A DNA stretch of 35,188 nt from positions 1 to 35,188 of the forward strand of contig JACQEG010000151.1 in assembly GCA_016200665.1 (NCBI GenBank). Reading direction: 5' to 3'. Positions 23,369-30,876 of the stretch are shown here, piece by piece. The notes beneath the pieces are model-generated. The model was not told where the DNA came from. It searched no databases and saw nothing but the letters and a program-made list of their open reading frames with translations. Position numbers and translations under genes: made by a program. Origin of the DNA: Chloroflexota bacterium (GTDB lineage: Bacteria > Chloroflexota > Limnocylindria > Limnocylindrales > CSP1-4). Every line of letters starts with the position of its first letter. The first letter of the stretch is position 1.

Positions 23369-24748
23369 ATGACTCGGATGAGGGCGAGCCTGCTCATCGC
23401 AGTCGTCTCGCTGGTCGCGGCGGCATGCAGCTCAGCTGGGGCCGCCCCGAAGTGGACCTTCCCCCCGGCGCAGGCCCAGGAAGCCGCAGCCTTCCAGAGC
23501 CCCGCGGCACAGCCCGGCGGCGAGATCCTCGGCCTGATCGAGATCACCGCCGCCGATCTCTCGTTCAGCCCGAGCGCGGTGACCGTCGCCCTCGCCGGCG
23601 CCTACACCGTCAAGCTGACGAACACCGGCGCGATCCAGCACAACATCACCTTCGCCGACGGCACGAGCGCCGTGGCCGATCCCGGCCAGACCGCGAGCGT
23701 GACCGTGCACGTCCCCGGCGGCGGGCTGATGTTCAGCTGCTCCATCCCCGGCCACGCCCAGGCGGGCATGACCGGCTCGATCACCGTCGGCACGATGCCG
23801 ATGGGCTCGACCATGCCCGGCATGCCCGGCGCATCGAGCGCCCCGACGACCGCGACCCCGTCCGCCGACCCGAACGCGCCGGCCTACGTCCTCCGCGACG
23901 CGACCGCGCCGGCGGTCCTGCCCGGAACGGTCCACGACGTCGACCTCCCGATCATCGAGAAGGACATCACGGTCGCGAAGGGCTTCGTCGTCCACGCCTG
24001 GACCTTCGGCGGCACGGTCCCCGGGCCGGTCATCCGCGTCCACCTCGGCGACACGGTCAGGGTCCACCTGACGAACCAGGGGACGATGTCGCACTCGATC
24101 GATTTCCACGCCAGCCAGACGGCGATGAACCACCAGATGGTCGAGATCAAGCCCGGCGAGACCTTCACCTACACCTTCACCGCCGACTACGCCGGCGTCT
24201 GGATGTACCACTGCGGCACGGCGCCGGCCCTCCACCACATCGCCAACGGCATGTTCGGGATGGTCATCGTCGAGCCGAAGGGCGGCCTGCCCGAGGTCGA
24301 CAACGAGTTTGCCTTCGTCCAGAGCGAGTGGTACCTCGGGGCCCAGGGCGAGCCGGCGGATTACTCGAAGGCGTCCTCGGGCGCGCCCGCTCCCGACTTC
24401 GTCGTCTTCAACGGCATCGCCAACCAGTACAAGGACAACCCGATCCAGGTCACCACGAAGGGCCGCGTCCGGGTCTTCGTCCTCGACGCCGGGCCGAGCA
24501 TCGACAGCTCGTACCACGTCGTCGGCACGATCTTCGACCAGGTCATCAAGGAGGGCGTCGCGCTCCTCCGCGGCAATGCCGGTGGCTGGGGCGCCCAGGC
24601 GGTCGATCTCTCGCCCGCGCAGGGGGCGATCATCGAGTTCAGCCCCCGGGAGGACGGGATGTACCCGTTCGTCACCCACGCCTTCAACTTCGTCGTCCGC
24701 GGCGCGATCGGCATCTTCATGGCCGGCGACGGCGACCCGCTGAACTGA
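23369..24748 (+). CDS. nirK: Copper-containing nitrite reductase with fused N-terminal cupredoxin, lipoprotein
   Basis: 459 residues. Lipoprotein signal (lipobox Cys20), then an extra cupredoxin domain (about 52-140) with type-1 copper ligands H91, C124, H129, M134. After a Met/Ser/Pro-rich linker come the two NirK cupredoxin domains: SHSIDFHAS gives H242 (T1), catalytic D245 and H247 (T2); MYHCGTAPALHHIANGM gives H281 (T2), C282, H290 and M295 (T1); FVTHAF gives H437 (T2). H383 in SSYHVVG is probably the second catalytic residue. The enzyme reduces nitrite to NO at the outer membrane face; the fused domain likely passes electrons. ATG 23369 has GAGGGAG eight bases upstream. Chloroflexota and some Hyphomicrobium NirKs have this extra domain. 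Confidence 0.93.
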   Translation: MTRMRASLLIAVVSLVAAACSSAGAAPKWTFPPAQAQEAAAFQSPAAQPGGEILGLIEITAADLSFSPSAVTVALAGAYTVKLTNTGAIQHNITFADGTSAVADPGQTASVTVHVPGGGLMFSCSIPGHAQAGMTGSITVGTMPMGSTMPGMPGASSAPTTATPSADPNAPAYVLRDATAPAVLPGTVHDVDLPIIEKDITVAKGFVVHAWTFGGTVPGPVIRVHLGDTVRVHLTNQGTMSHSIDFHASQTAMNHQMVEIKPGETFTYTFTADYAGVWMYHCGTAPALHHIANGMFGMVIVEPKGGLPEVDNEFAFVQSEWYLGAQGEPADYSKASSGAPAPDFVVFNGIANQYKDNPIQVTTKGRVRVFVLDAGPSIDSSYHVVGTIFDQVIKEGVALLRGNAGGWGAQAVDLSPAQGAIIEFSPREDGMYPFVTHAFNFVVRGAIGIFMAGDGDPLN

Positions 24749-24764
24749 GTTCCGCGCGTCTCCC

Positions 24765-24830
24765 GCGCGCCATCCCCGGGCGCGCCTCCCTGACCCGTCG
24801 GCGCCCGCTCGGCACTCCCCCGAGCGGGCG
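24765..24830 (+). terminator. Tandem GC hairpins after nirK
   Basis: First stem GCGCGCC/GGCGCGC (24765-24771 with 24779-24785, 7-nt loop) starts 17 bases after the stop. Second stem has perfect 11-bp arms (24802-24812 with 24820-24830, CGCCCGCTCGG) and a 7-nt loop. Neither has a T tract, so they would be hairpin-only terminators or mRNA 3' stabilisers. The rest of the gap to 24970 holds a 14-bp direct repeat (24844-24857 and 24864-24877). Confidence 0.55.
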
Positions 24831-24970
24831 TCGCGGCGCCCCGCCCGCGCGGCGGCGACTCCACCCGCGCGGCGGCGCGAGTCGTGCCGGATGGGGGCGA
24901 GGGACGGCGTCCTCCGGCACTTCCCGTGGCGGGGTCGGATGGGCCTCAATCGATCGGGAAGGAGCGAACG

Positions 24971-25252
24971 ATGACGCTGCAGACACCGATTCGAGAAGCT
25001 CCGCGAACCGTTGAGTGGCCCGACGAGGAGTCGGATGACATGCTGGTCAACGGTCGGCCGATCGAGGACCGGAGCTTCGAGACCGTGGAGACGGTCGCGG
25101 CCGCAGCATGCGGCCTGGCCATCGGGGCAGCCCTGGGCGGTCCGATCGGCGCGGCCGTCGGCGTCGTGGTCGGCGGCTCAGCCGGACTTGCCGCCGGCGA
25201 GGCCCTCGAGCGGGCCATGGGTCGCGCTGCCGAGACGACGGACGCGGAATAG
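24971..25252 (+). CDS. Small glycine-zipper protein
   Basis: 93 residues. An acidic, polar N-terminus (1-40) precedes a hydrophobic Gly/Ala stretch (about 42-77: IGAALGGPIGAAVGVVVGGS), a glycine-zipper hairpin as in small membrane-inserting or membrane-associated proteins, then a short charged tail. No signal peptide. The ATG at 24971 has GGAAGGAG seven bases upstream. No family name can be given; it stands alone after the nirK terminator hairpins. Confidence 0.75.
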   Translation: MTLQTPIREAPRTVEWPDEESDDMLVNGRPIEDRSFETVETVAAAACGLAIGAALGGPIGAAVGVVVGGSAGLAAGEALERAMGRAAETTDAE

Positions 25253-25573
25253 TCCGCCGCCGTTCGCCTGAGCGGCCGCGCTGCGGGTGCCGTGCCGTCA
25301 ATCGTCATGCGGCCCCGTGCCGCCACGTTTCTGCCAGGTGCCACTCAGGCGAGTGTTCGTCACGGTCGCTTGCGCAGCTGGCGGCGTTCTCGTGCTCGCG
25401 GTGCGGCGCCGAGGCCGCGAGTACCTGTCATGGAGCCGCCCCAGTGCTCCCTGACAGGAATTGGCTGACCAAGGCTCGCCTGGGTGTTCACTGACAGAAA
25501 CCTGGACGTCGCCGCGGTCCCCGAGGGACGATCCACGCGCGCTCGAGGGCCTCGCGCCGAGAGCGCCACGGCG
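25253..25573. other. Non-coding gap of 321 bp
   Basis: Between the glycine-zipper gene and the 3' end of the VKOR gene. No open frame here has codon use or motifs like its neighbours. It holds one long hairpin (25424-25458) and a second CTGACAG copy at 25491-25497. Nothing else recognised; no tRNA-like fold seen. Confidence 0.6.
25424..25458. terminator. 13-bp hairpin, likely bidirectional terminator
   Basis: CCTGTCATGGAGC pairs with GCTCCCTGACAGG with one mismatch around a 9-nt loop. It lies where transcripts from the glycine-zipper gene (+) and the DsbA-VKOR operon (-) converge. No strong T tract on either side. Confidence 0.5.
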
Positions 25574-26053
25574 TCAGCCCGGAGTGTCCTCGATGACCGT
25601 CGGGTTGCCGCGGAGCCAGACGACGAGCGCGATGACGAACCGCAGGATCAGGGACAGGCCGTAGCTCGTGCACCAGACGCAGACCGCGCCGATGACGAAC
25701 ACCTGCAGGTACAGGAAGTAGATCTCGAAGAGGACCCCCGCCAGCGACAGGCCATAGTGCAGCAGCAGCAGGGCGTAGAGGTTCGTTCGCCACCACGCGA
25801 TCGCGAGCGTCAGCAGGATCAGGGACAGCACGACCCCGAAGACCGCGACAGGGATGCCGTTGATCCGGCTGTAGGAGCTCAGGGCCACCGTCTCGCAGCC
25901 CGCGAGCGGGCCGCCACAGATCGGGATGCCGTTCCCGAGTTCGACGACCGAGAGGTAGCTCGCGATCGCCAGGCCGATGACGTCGAGGACGGCGAGGATC
26001 AGGCCCGGGTGGATCCCGAAGATCGGCTGGACGGCGACCCGCTTGCGAAGCAC
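25574..26053 (-). CDS. Vitamin K epoxide reductase (VKOR) family protein
   Basis: 159 residues, four membrane helices. The loop cysteine pair is in PICGGPLAGCETVALSSYSRINGIPVA, with the conserved Ser and the GIPVAVFG turn, and the quinone-side CxxC is CVWC in the last helices. Bacterial VKORs take electrons from DsbA-like proteins and pass them to quinone, keeping disulfide formation going. It lies nine bases after the DsbA-like gene. The GTG start at 26053 has its own TAGGCT box six bases upstream. Confidence 0.95.
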   Translation of the reverse strand: MLRKRVAVQPIFGIHPGLILAVLDVIGLAIASYLSVVELGNGIPICGGPLAGCETVALSSYSRINGIPVAVFGVVLSLILLTLAIAWWRTNLYALLLLHYGLSLAGVLFEIYFLYLQVFVIGAVCVWCTSYGLSLILRFVIALVVWLRGNPTVIEDTPG

Positions 26054-26059
26054 GTCCGA

Positions 26060-26065
26060 AGCCTA
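26060..26065 (-). promoter_or_regulatory. -10 box of VKOR formed by the DsbA stop codon
   Basis: TAGGCT on the minus strand: the TAG (26063-26065) is the stop codon of the DsbA-like gene, and the GTG of VKOR follows six bases after the box. Suggests an internal leaderless promoter within the operon. Confidence 0.5.
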
Positions 26066-26890
26066 CGAGGCCGCGGGCGACGGCGCCGGCGAGCTCGACG
26101 GGCTCGGGCTGTAGCTCGCGAGGGCCTGGGTGATCAGTGTGTGCAGCTGGTCGTAGGTCGGCACGCCCGAGAGGGCCTTGCCGTTGATCCGGAGCGTCGG
26201 CGTGGAGTTGATGCCCGCCGCCGCGGCCTCCGTCGTTCGTGTCGCGACCTGCTGGGCCAGGTCGGTCCTCGTGATGCACGAGCTCCAGGCCGTCATCTCG
26301 ACCTCGGCCGCGGTCGCGATCCGGGCGATGAACTCGTCGCTGTGGTCGCCGCGGTTCTCGCGACCCTGGTTCCAGAACACGAGATCGTGGAAGTCCCAGT
26401 ACTTGCCCTGCTCGGCCGCGCAGGCCGCCCCGACGGCCAGTCGCAGCGACTCGGTCCCGGAGCCGCGATCGATGATGTCGATGTCCTTGGATTCGATGCG
26501 CACGAGGCCCGGACGGACGAAGTCGGTCAGGAGGCCCGGCAGGTCCGACTGCACGAAGAGCTTGCAGGCCGGGCACTGGAAGTCCGAGAAGATCTCGATG
26601 ACCACCGGCGCATTCGCGGCGCCGGCCGATTCGTCGGTCTGGGTGATTCCGGCATACGAGGTCGGAGGCGTGACCAGGTTCTTGCTGCCGCCGTTGAGGA
26701 TCCCGCTGGCGAACACGACGATCACCGCGCCGATGAGGACCGCCCCGATGGAGGTCAGGAGGACTGGCGACTGCCAGGCCGGCCGCTGGTCCGTCTTGCG
26801 CGTCGGCTTCCGGTGCGGCGTGACCGGACGGTCGTAGCGGGCCTGGGCTCGGCGGTCGCGCCGAGAGGCGGGGGGCGTGGATCGGGACAT
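26063..26890 (-). CDS. Membrane-anchored DsbA-like thiol-disulfide oxidoreductase
   Basis: 275 residues. A basic cytoplasmic N-terminus (1-40), one membrane helix (about 43-65), then a thioredoxin_4/DsbA domain outside the membrane: EIFSDFQCPACKLF with a CPAC active site, a helical insertion with WDFHDLVFWNQGREN, and the cis-Pro loop in INSTPTLRINGKAL, ending in a Ser/Pro tail. It should introduce disulfides into exported proteins and be reoxidised by the VKOR encoded just downstream. A lone Cys occurs in AACAAE and in SSCITRT of the helical region. Divergent from the ECF sigma gene. Confidence 0.93.
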   Translation of the reverse strand: MSRSTPPASRRDRRAQARYDRPVTPHRKPTRKTDQRPAWQSPVLLTSIGAVLIGAVIVVFASGILNGGSKNLVTPPTSYAGITQTDESAGAANAPVVIEIFSDFQCPACKLFVQSDLPGLLTDFVRPGLVRIESKDIDIIDRGSGTESLRLAVGAACAAEQGKYWDFHDLVFWNQGRENRGDHSDEFIARIATAAEVEMTAWSSCITRTDLAQQVATRTTEAAAAGINSTPTLRINGKALSGVPTYDQLHTLITQALASYSPSPSSSPAPSPAAS

Positions 26891-27132
26891 CGGTGGGGAC
26901 CTCGGAGCTGGACGCCCTGGGGGCGTGCGGAACGACGGCCGGGACTTCCCAGCGTCGTCAGCATCGAGCCCGGACCTGACAATCCACAGGGCCGAAGGTC
27001 CCGCCCGACCCGGGTCCCACGGGCCGCGAGCCTCGGGCCGGACCTCTCAGGATGGTGTCTGCAGATGGCGCGCACCATCGGCCGGTCGCGCGCATCGAAT
27101 CAGGTGAAGCCCACCGGAGGCAGGGAGGGCGC

Positions 27133-27675
27133 TTGGAGCGGGAGCTCGTTGAGGCGGCCCGCCGGGGCGATCGGGCGGCGTATGACGTCCTCGTTCGCCG
27201 GAAGGTCGAATCGGTGTACCGAACCGCACGCACGATCCTCGGCAACGAGGCCGACGCCCAGGACGCGACGCAGGAGGCCTTCGTCGCGGCCTGGCGGCAC
27301 CTGCCGCGGCTGCGGGATCCCGAGCGGTTCGATGCCTGGCTCGGTCGGATCGTCGTCAACGCCTGCCGCCAGACCCTGCGTCACCGCGGCGCGGTCCGGG
27401 AGATCGCGATGCCCGAGGACGCCGGCGAGCGGCATTTCACCACGCCGGCGGCAGCCGACCCTGGCTCGAGCGTGATCGACGCGCTGTCGTTCGATCGGGC
27501 CTTCGAGCGGCTCTCGGTCGACGACCGGGTGATCCTCACGCTCCACCACGCCGACGGCCGCGGCCTCGACGAGATCGGAGACATCCTGGGGATCCCGACC
27601 GGCACGGTGAAGTCCCGCCTCCTCCGCGCCCGGCGTGCCCTCGAGCGCTCGCTCGACCGGGAGCGCCCCTCGTGA
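27133..27675 (+). CDS. ECF-type RNA polymerase sigma factor
   Basis: 180 residues from a TTG start. Region 2: ARRGDRAAYDVLVRRKVESVYRTARTILGNEADAQDATQEAFVAAWRHLPRLRDPERFDAWLGRIVVNACR; region 4: FERLSVDDRVILTLHHADGRGLDEIGDILGIPTGTVKSRLLRARRALE. No region 1 or 3, as in ECF factors. TTG 27133 is preceded by AGGGAGGG and puts the start just before region 2; an in-frame ATG at 27052 would add 27 residues without family character and lacks a ribosome site. The TGA overlaps the next start as GTGA, the usual arrangement of an ECF factor with its anti-sigma factor. Confidence 0.92.
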   Translation: MERELVEAARRGDRAAYDVLVRRKVESVYRTARTILGNEADAQDATQEAFVAAWRHLPRLRDPERFDAWLGRIVVNACRQTLRHRGAVREIAMPEDAGERHFTTPAAADPGSSVIDALSFDRAFERLSVDDRVILTLHHADGRGLDEIGDILGIPTGTVKSRLLRARRALERSLDRERPS

Positions 27676-29963
27676 CGCCGCTCGACGACGAAGAACTCAC
27701 CACCCACCTCAGGCACCGATCCGGCGAGCCGCGGACGGCCAGGTCGCTCGCTGACCAGGTCCCCGCGCGAATCGCCGGCGAGCACCAGCTGGCCACTCGC
27801 CCGTGGGACCGCTGGCGATGGCCGTCGACGCCGAGCCGGAGGGCAAGCGGCTGGCGAACCGCCGCGACCGTTGTCAGTGGGGCGCTCATCCTCGTGCTTG
27901 CATCGGCGTTGATCGCCCTCGCCCCGCTGAGCCCACCCGCCGCCAGCCCGGCGCGAACGTGGTTGCTGACGAACGATCAGCTCATCGCGGTCGCCCGCGC
28001 GGCCGCAGGCGACCCGTCGAACGTGGGTCGAGCGGTCGTTGCCGAGGTCAGGCTCGCGCGGGCCGAGGTCGACTGCGCCGAACCCCCCTGCCCGGCGATC
28101 TACAGCCTCGCGATTGGCTACACCGACGCGGGTCCGCGCTCGCTCGTCCGCGTCGACGGTCTCCCCGAATCGCCGTCGTGTCCCCCGCCCGGAAGCGACT
28201 GCACGGTCGCGATCCCGACGACCGGGCGGATGGCAGTGATCATCGGCCGGGGCAGGGTCACGTTCCTCGGCTGGGTCCGTCTCGGCGCGGATGACGGCGC
28301 CTGGAGCCCCGGGTCTCTCAGCTCGGCCGACGCGGATCCGCTATCCCTGCAAGGTCGGCTGGTCGTCGTGGATGGCTGGCTGACGGGGTATGGCGGACCG
28401 ATCCTCTGCCCGGCTGGGATCCCGCCATCGACGGGCGTCGCCGCCCGAGAGCAGGGCTATGCCTGCGGGGATGCCGCGTGGATCACCGCGCAGCGCTACG
28501 TCTCGACAACCGTCTCGTCGGCGGGCGTCGCCGTGCATCCACCCGCGGATGGGGTCCGCGTCCAGAACGGGGCATACGAGGCGTTCGCCCGCGCTCCAAC
28601 CGCGCAGGCCGAGCCGCGCCACGGGCTGTACCTGGTCGATGTGATCGGCGCCGTGGAGGATTGCTTCGATTGCCCGTCGCCCCGCGTCGGGCGCCTCGTG
28701 GCCCGAATCGAACCGATCGAGCTCCCGCTGGAAATGGCACCGGCATCGCCGCCGGTGTCGTCGCAGCCGAGCCCTCCGGACGCAGCGTTCCCCGACTGGA
28801 TGCTCACGCAGGCGCAGCTCATCGCAGCGGTCAGGCAGGCGACGCTCGGCGTCGGTGTTGGCAGGGTCGTCGTGGCGAACGTGATCTTCGCGTCGAGCGG
28901 TGACTGCGGAGGCAGCCCGCCCGCGCCGAGTTGTTACCCGATCGTCGCCGGCTCCGACCCGCCAATCCGGCTCATGAACCCGCCGTCGAGCTCGTGCCCG
29001 GCGGCGTGGCGATGCCTGATGCTGGCGCGGCCCTACCTGCCGGACGGTGGCCCCTTCGCGTTGCGGATCCGCGGCGATGGGGCGGTCGACTGGATCGACT
29101 GGGTCTATACCCAGGGCGACGGCAACGTCACGTGGTCGTTCGACGGGTTCAGGGAGCGGCTGGGCCGCCTCTCGGCCACTGAGCGGGATGCCTACGAGCT
29201 CTACGTCGTGTCCGGCGCGGTGCGCGGGGCGGCGTTCGTGACGGATTGCATCCCTGACCCGACGTCCGACGAGGAGTCCTACGGTTGCATCGGCCAGCCC
29301 GCGTGGCTCACCGCGAGCTCACCGGCCGGGAGTGACTCGCCGTGGTTGGTCATGGCCGAGCCAACGAATCCGATCCGACTCCAGAACGGCTCGCTCGGCA
29401 TCGCGACGGCGACCGACCCCACGATGAAGGGGCTGTCCTCGCCGGAGGGGGTCTACGTCGTTCGGCCGGTGCTGCGGGCACCGGGCGGCGTCTGCCTGTT
29501 CTGCAGCGGGCCACTGGCGAAGCTGGTCGCGCGGCTTGATTGGTTGGTGCCGACATCGCCTGGCACCCCTGGGCCTGCGGCGTCGCTCAGCCCCGCGGCC
29601 GCGGCCGCCCGCTCAGTGGTGGAGCGCTTCGAGTCGTCCCGGGCATCGGGCGATTGGCCGACGGCCTGGGCGATGCTCGGATCGGCAACCCGGGCGGTCT
29701 TCGGATCGCTCGAGCGGTTCGGCCAACAGGAGGCCGACTACAACGCGACCGGAGCGACGGTCTACCAGATTGCCGATCCCGTTCAGGACCCGAGCCTCCT
29801 GAGCGCCGACAACATCGGCACGGCGTGGACTGACATCGTGCCCGCCACCGCCTGGTACGTCGCCGTGAACCATCCCCAGGTCGAGGGCGCGTCGGCCGGC
29901 CTCGAGGGCCTCGTGGTGGCGACAGGCACGGACGGCCACGTGCACGTCTGGATCGTCCACTGA
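27672..29963 (+). CDS. Large anti-sigma-like membrane protein with two eight-cysteine repeat modules
   Basis: 763 residues. A cytoplasmic N-terminus (1-60) with DDEELTTHLRHR, one membrane helix (about 62-86), then an external part of nearly 680 residues. Two tandem copies of one module are visible: A (95-350) and B (374-627), opening with TWLLTNDQLIAVAR / DWMLTQAQLIAAVR and VGRAVVAEV / VGRVVVANV, and ending with GLYLVDV..CFDC..RVGRLVARIE / GVYVVRP..CLFC..PLAKLVARLD. Each has eight Cys (A: 135, 140, 170, 177, 246, 265, 331, 334; B: 412, 421, 442, 448, 526, 539, 608, 611) and the protein has no others. A C-terminal ~120 residues look NTF2-like. The GTGA overlap with the sigma gene suggests an anti-sigma role. 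No zinc-anti-sigma HxxxCxxC motif is present in the cytoplasmic part. Confidence 0.85.
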   Translation: MTPLDDEELTTHLRHRSGEPRTARSLADQVPARIAGEHQLATRPWDRWRWPSTPSRRASGWRTAATVVSGALILVLASALIALAPLSPPAASPARTWLLTNDQLIAVARAAAGDPSNVGRAVVAEVRLARAEVDCAEPPCPAIYSLAIGYTDAGPRSLVRVDGLPESPSCPPPGSDCTVAIPTTGRMAVIIGRGRVTFLGWVRLGADDGAWSPGSLSSADADPLSLQGRLVVVDGWLTGYGGPILCPAGIPPSTGVAAREQGYACGDAAWITAQRYVSTTVSSAGVAVHPPADGVRVQNGAYEAFARAPTAQAEPRHGLYLVDVIGAVEDCFDCPSPRVGRLVARIEPIELPLEMAPASPPVSSQPSPPDAAFPDWMLTQAQLIAAVRQATLGVGVGRVVVANVIFASSGDCGGSPPAPSCYPIVAGSDPPIRLMNPPSSSCPAAWRCLMLARPYLPDGGPFALRIRGDGAVDWIDWVYTQGDGNVTWSFDGFRERLGRLSATERDAYELYVVSGAVRGAAFVTDCIPDPTSDEESYGCIGQPAWLTASSPAGSDSPWLVMAEPTNPIRLQNGSLGIATATDPTMKGLSSPEGVYVVRPVLRAPGGVCLFCSGPLAKLVARLDWLVPTSPGTPGPAASLSPAAAAARSVVERFESSRASGDWPTAWAMLGSATRAVFGSLERFGQQEADYNATGATVYQIADPVQDPSLLSADNIGTAWTDIVPATAWYVAVNHPQVEGASAGLEGLVVATGTDGHVHVWIVH

Positions 29964-30008
29964 CCCCACGTCCGGCAAGTGGACCGGACCAACGAGGGGC
30001 CGCTGACG

Positions 30009-30020
30009 GGACCATGGTCC
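30009..30020. promoter_or_regulatory. Palindrome upstream of the haem membrane protein operon
   Basis: GGACCATGGTCC is a perfect 12-bp palindrome. An outer pair, CCGGACC at 29984-29990 and GGTCCGG at 30016-30022, also forms an inverted repeat. It lies in the 130-bp gap before 30094; operator or terminator of the preceding gene are both possible. Confidence 0.35.
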
Positions 30021-30093
30021 GGCCCACAGGCTGAAACCTCCGCGGCACCCTTCGCCTCTACGGGGTATCGGGGGAGCCACCGCAGGGGTCGCC

Positions 30094-30876
30094 ATGGCAA
30101 TCGTTCCCAACTCGGTCACCGTCCAGCCGCGCTATGGGGCGCCCGCGCCCGCGCCGACGGCCGCGCACGCCCGGGCGGCGATCGTCCCGAAACGCGTGGC
30201 CGCGGGCGGGAGCCGCCTCTCCGGCGGGACGCTCGTCGCGGTCGGGGCGATGGTGGTGCTCGCGATCCTTTTCGCGACCGGCGAGATCCTCCCGGCGACG
30301 TCGGACCACCAGGTCCAGCTTCGCGGCTGGCTGACGGCGCGGGCGACGGGCATCGTCGCCCTGATCCTCCTGACCCTCGAGGTCGCGCTCGGCCTCGTCC
30401 TCAGCCACCCGACGAACAAGTCGACCTGGAAGCTCTCGAAGCGCCTCTTCCCCTGGCACGAGCACCTGTGGGTCTTCACGCTCGCCTTCGTCGCCGTTCA
30501 CGGCGTCATGCTCGCCGTCGATCGGTTCGCGAACGTCGGCTGGCTCGGAGCGCTCGTGCCGGGCATGAGCCAGTACCGGACGCTCCCGGTCGCGATCGGC
30601 ACGATCTCGCTGTACGCGCTGGTCGTCGTCGGCCTGACCGCCCGGATCACGAAGCTGCTGCCGTCGGGCTGGTGGCTGAAGCTCCACCGCCTGAGCCTCG
30701 TGGTCCTGGCGCTCGCGTGGGCCCACGGCATCCTCGCCGGCACCGACACGCCGATGCTCGGCGCGGTGTACGGCGCCACGTTCATGGCCGTCCTGCTGGC
30801 CGCCTTCTACCGCTATTGGGTCGTGCGCCAGGCACGCGTGACGTTCAGCTCATCGCTCCCGGAGGGCCATCGATGA
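30094..30876 (+). CDS. Ferric-reductase-like transmembrane haem protein (YedZ/FRD family)
   Basis: 260 residues. A basic/Pro-Ala N-terminus (1-42), then about six membrane helices. Histidines sit in pairs as in cytochrome-b-type ferric reductase domains: H122/H124 and H136 (FPWHEHLWVFTLAFVAVHG), H198 and H211 (KLHRLSLVVLALAWAHG), enough for one or two b haems across the membrane. No FAD/NAD(P)H domain follows, so it is a membrane electron carrier, not a full reductase. First gene of four overlapping genes ending in apbE; its stop overlaps the next ATG as ATGA. Confidence 0.9.
   Translation: MAIVPNSVTVQPRYGAPAPAPTAAHARAAIVPKRVAAGGSRLSGGTLVAVGAMVVLAILFATGEILPATSDHQVQLRGWLTARATGIVALILLTLEVALGLVLSHPTNKSTWKLSKRLFPWHEHLWVFTLAFVAVHGVMLAVDRFANVGWLGALVPGMSQYRTLPVAIGTISLYALVVVGLTARITKLLPSGWWLKLHRLSLVVLALAWAHGILAGTDTPMLGAVYGATFMAVLLAAFYRYWVVRQARVTFSSSLPEGHR

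Noticed and set aside
25253-25573. Possible small RNA or tRNA in the non-coding gap
   Set aside because: One hairpin is present, but I find no acceptor stem, T-loop or CCA pattern, and no promoter aimed at it. A terminator is simpler.
25484-27475. A 663-codon plus-strand frame across the DsbA-VKOR operon
   Set aside because: It is the antisense of two well-supported genes and runs into the sigma gene in the wrong frame; composition is charged low-complexity.
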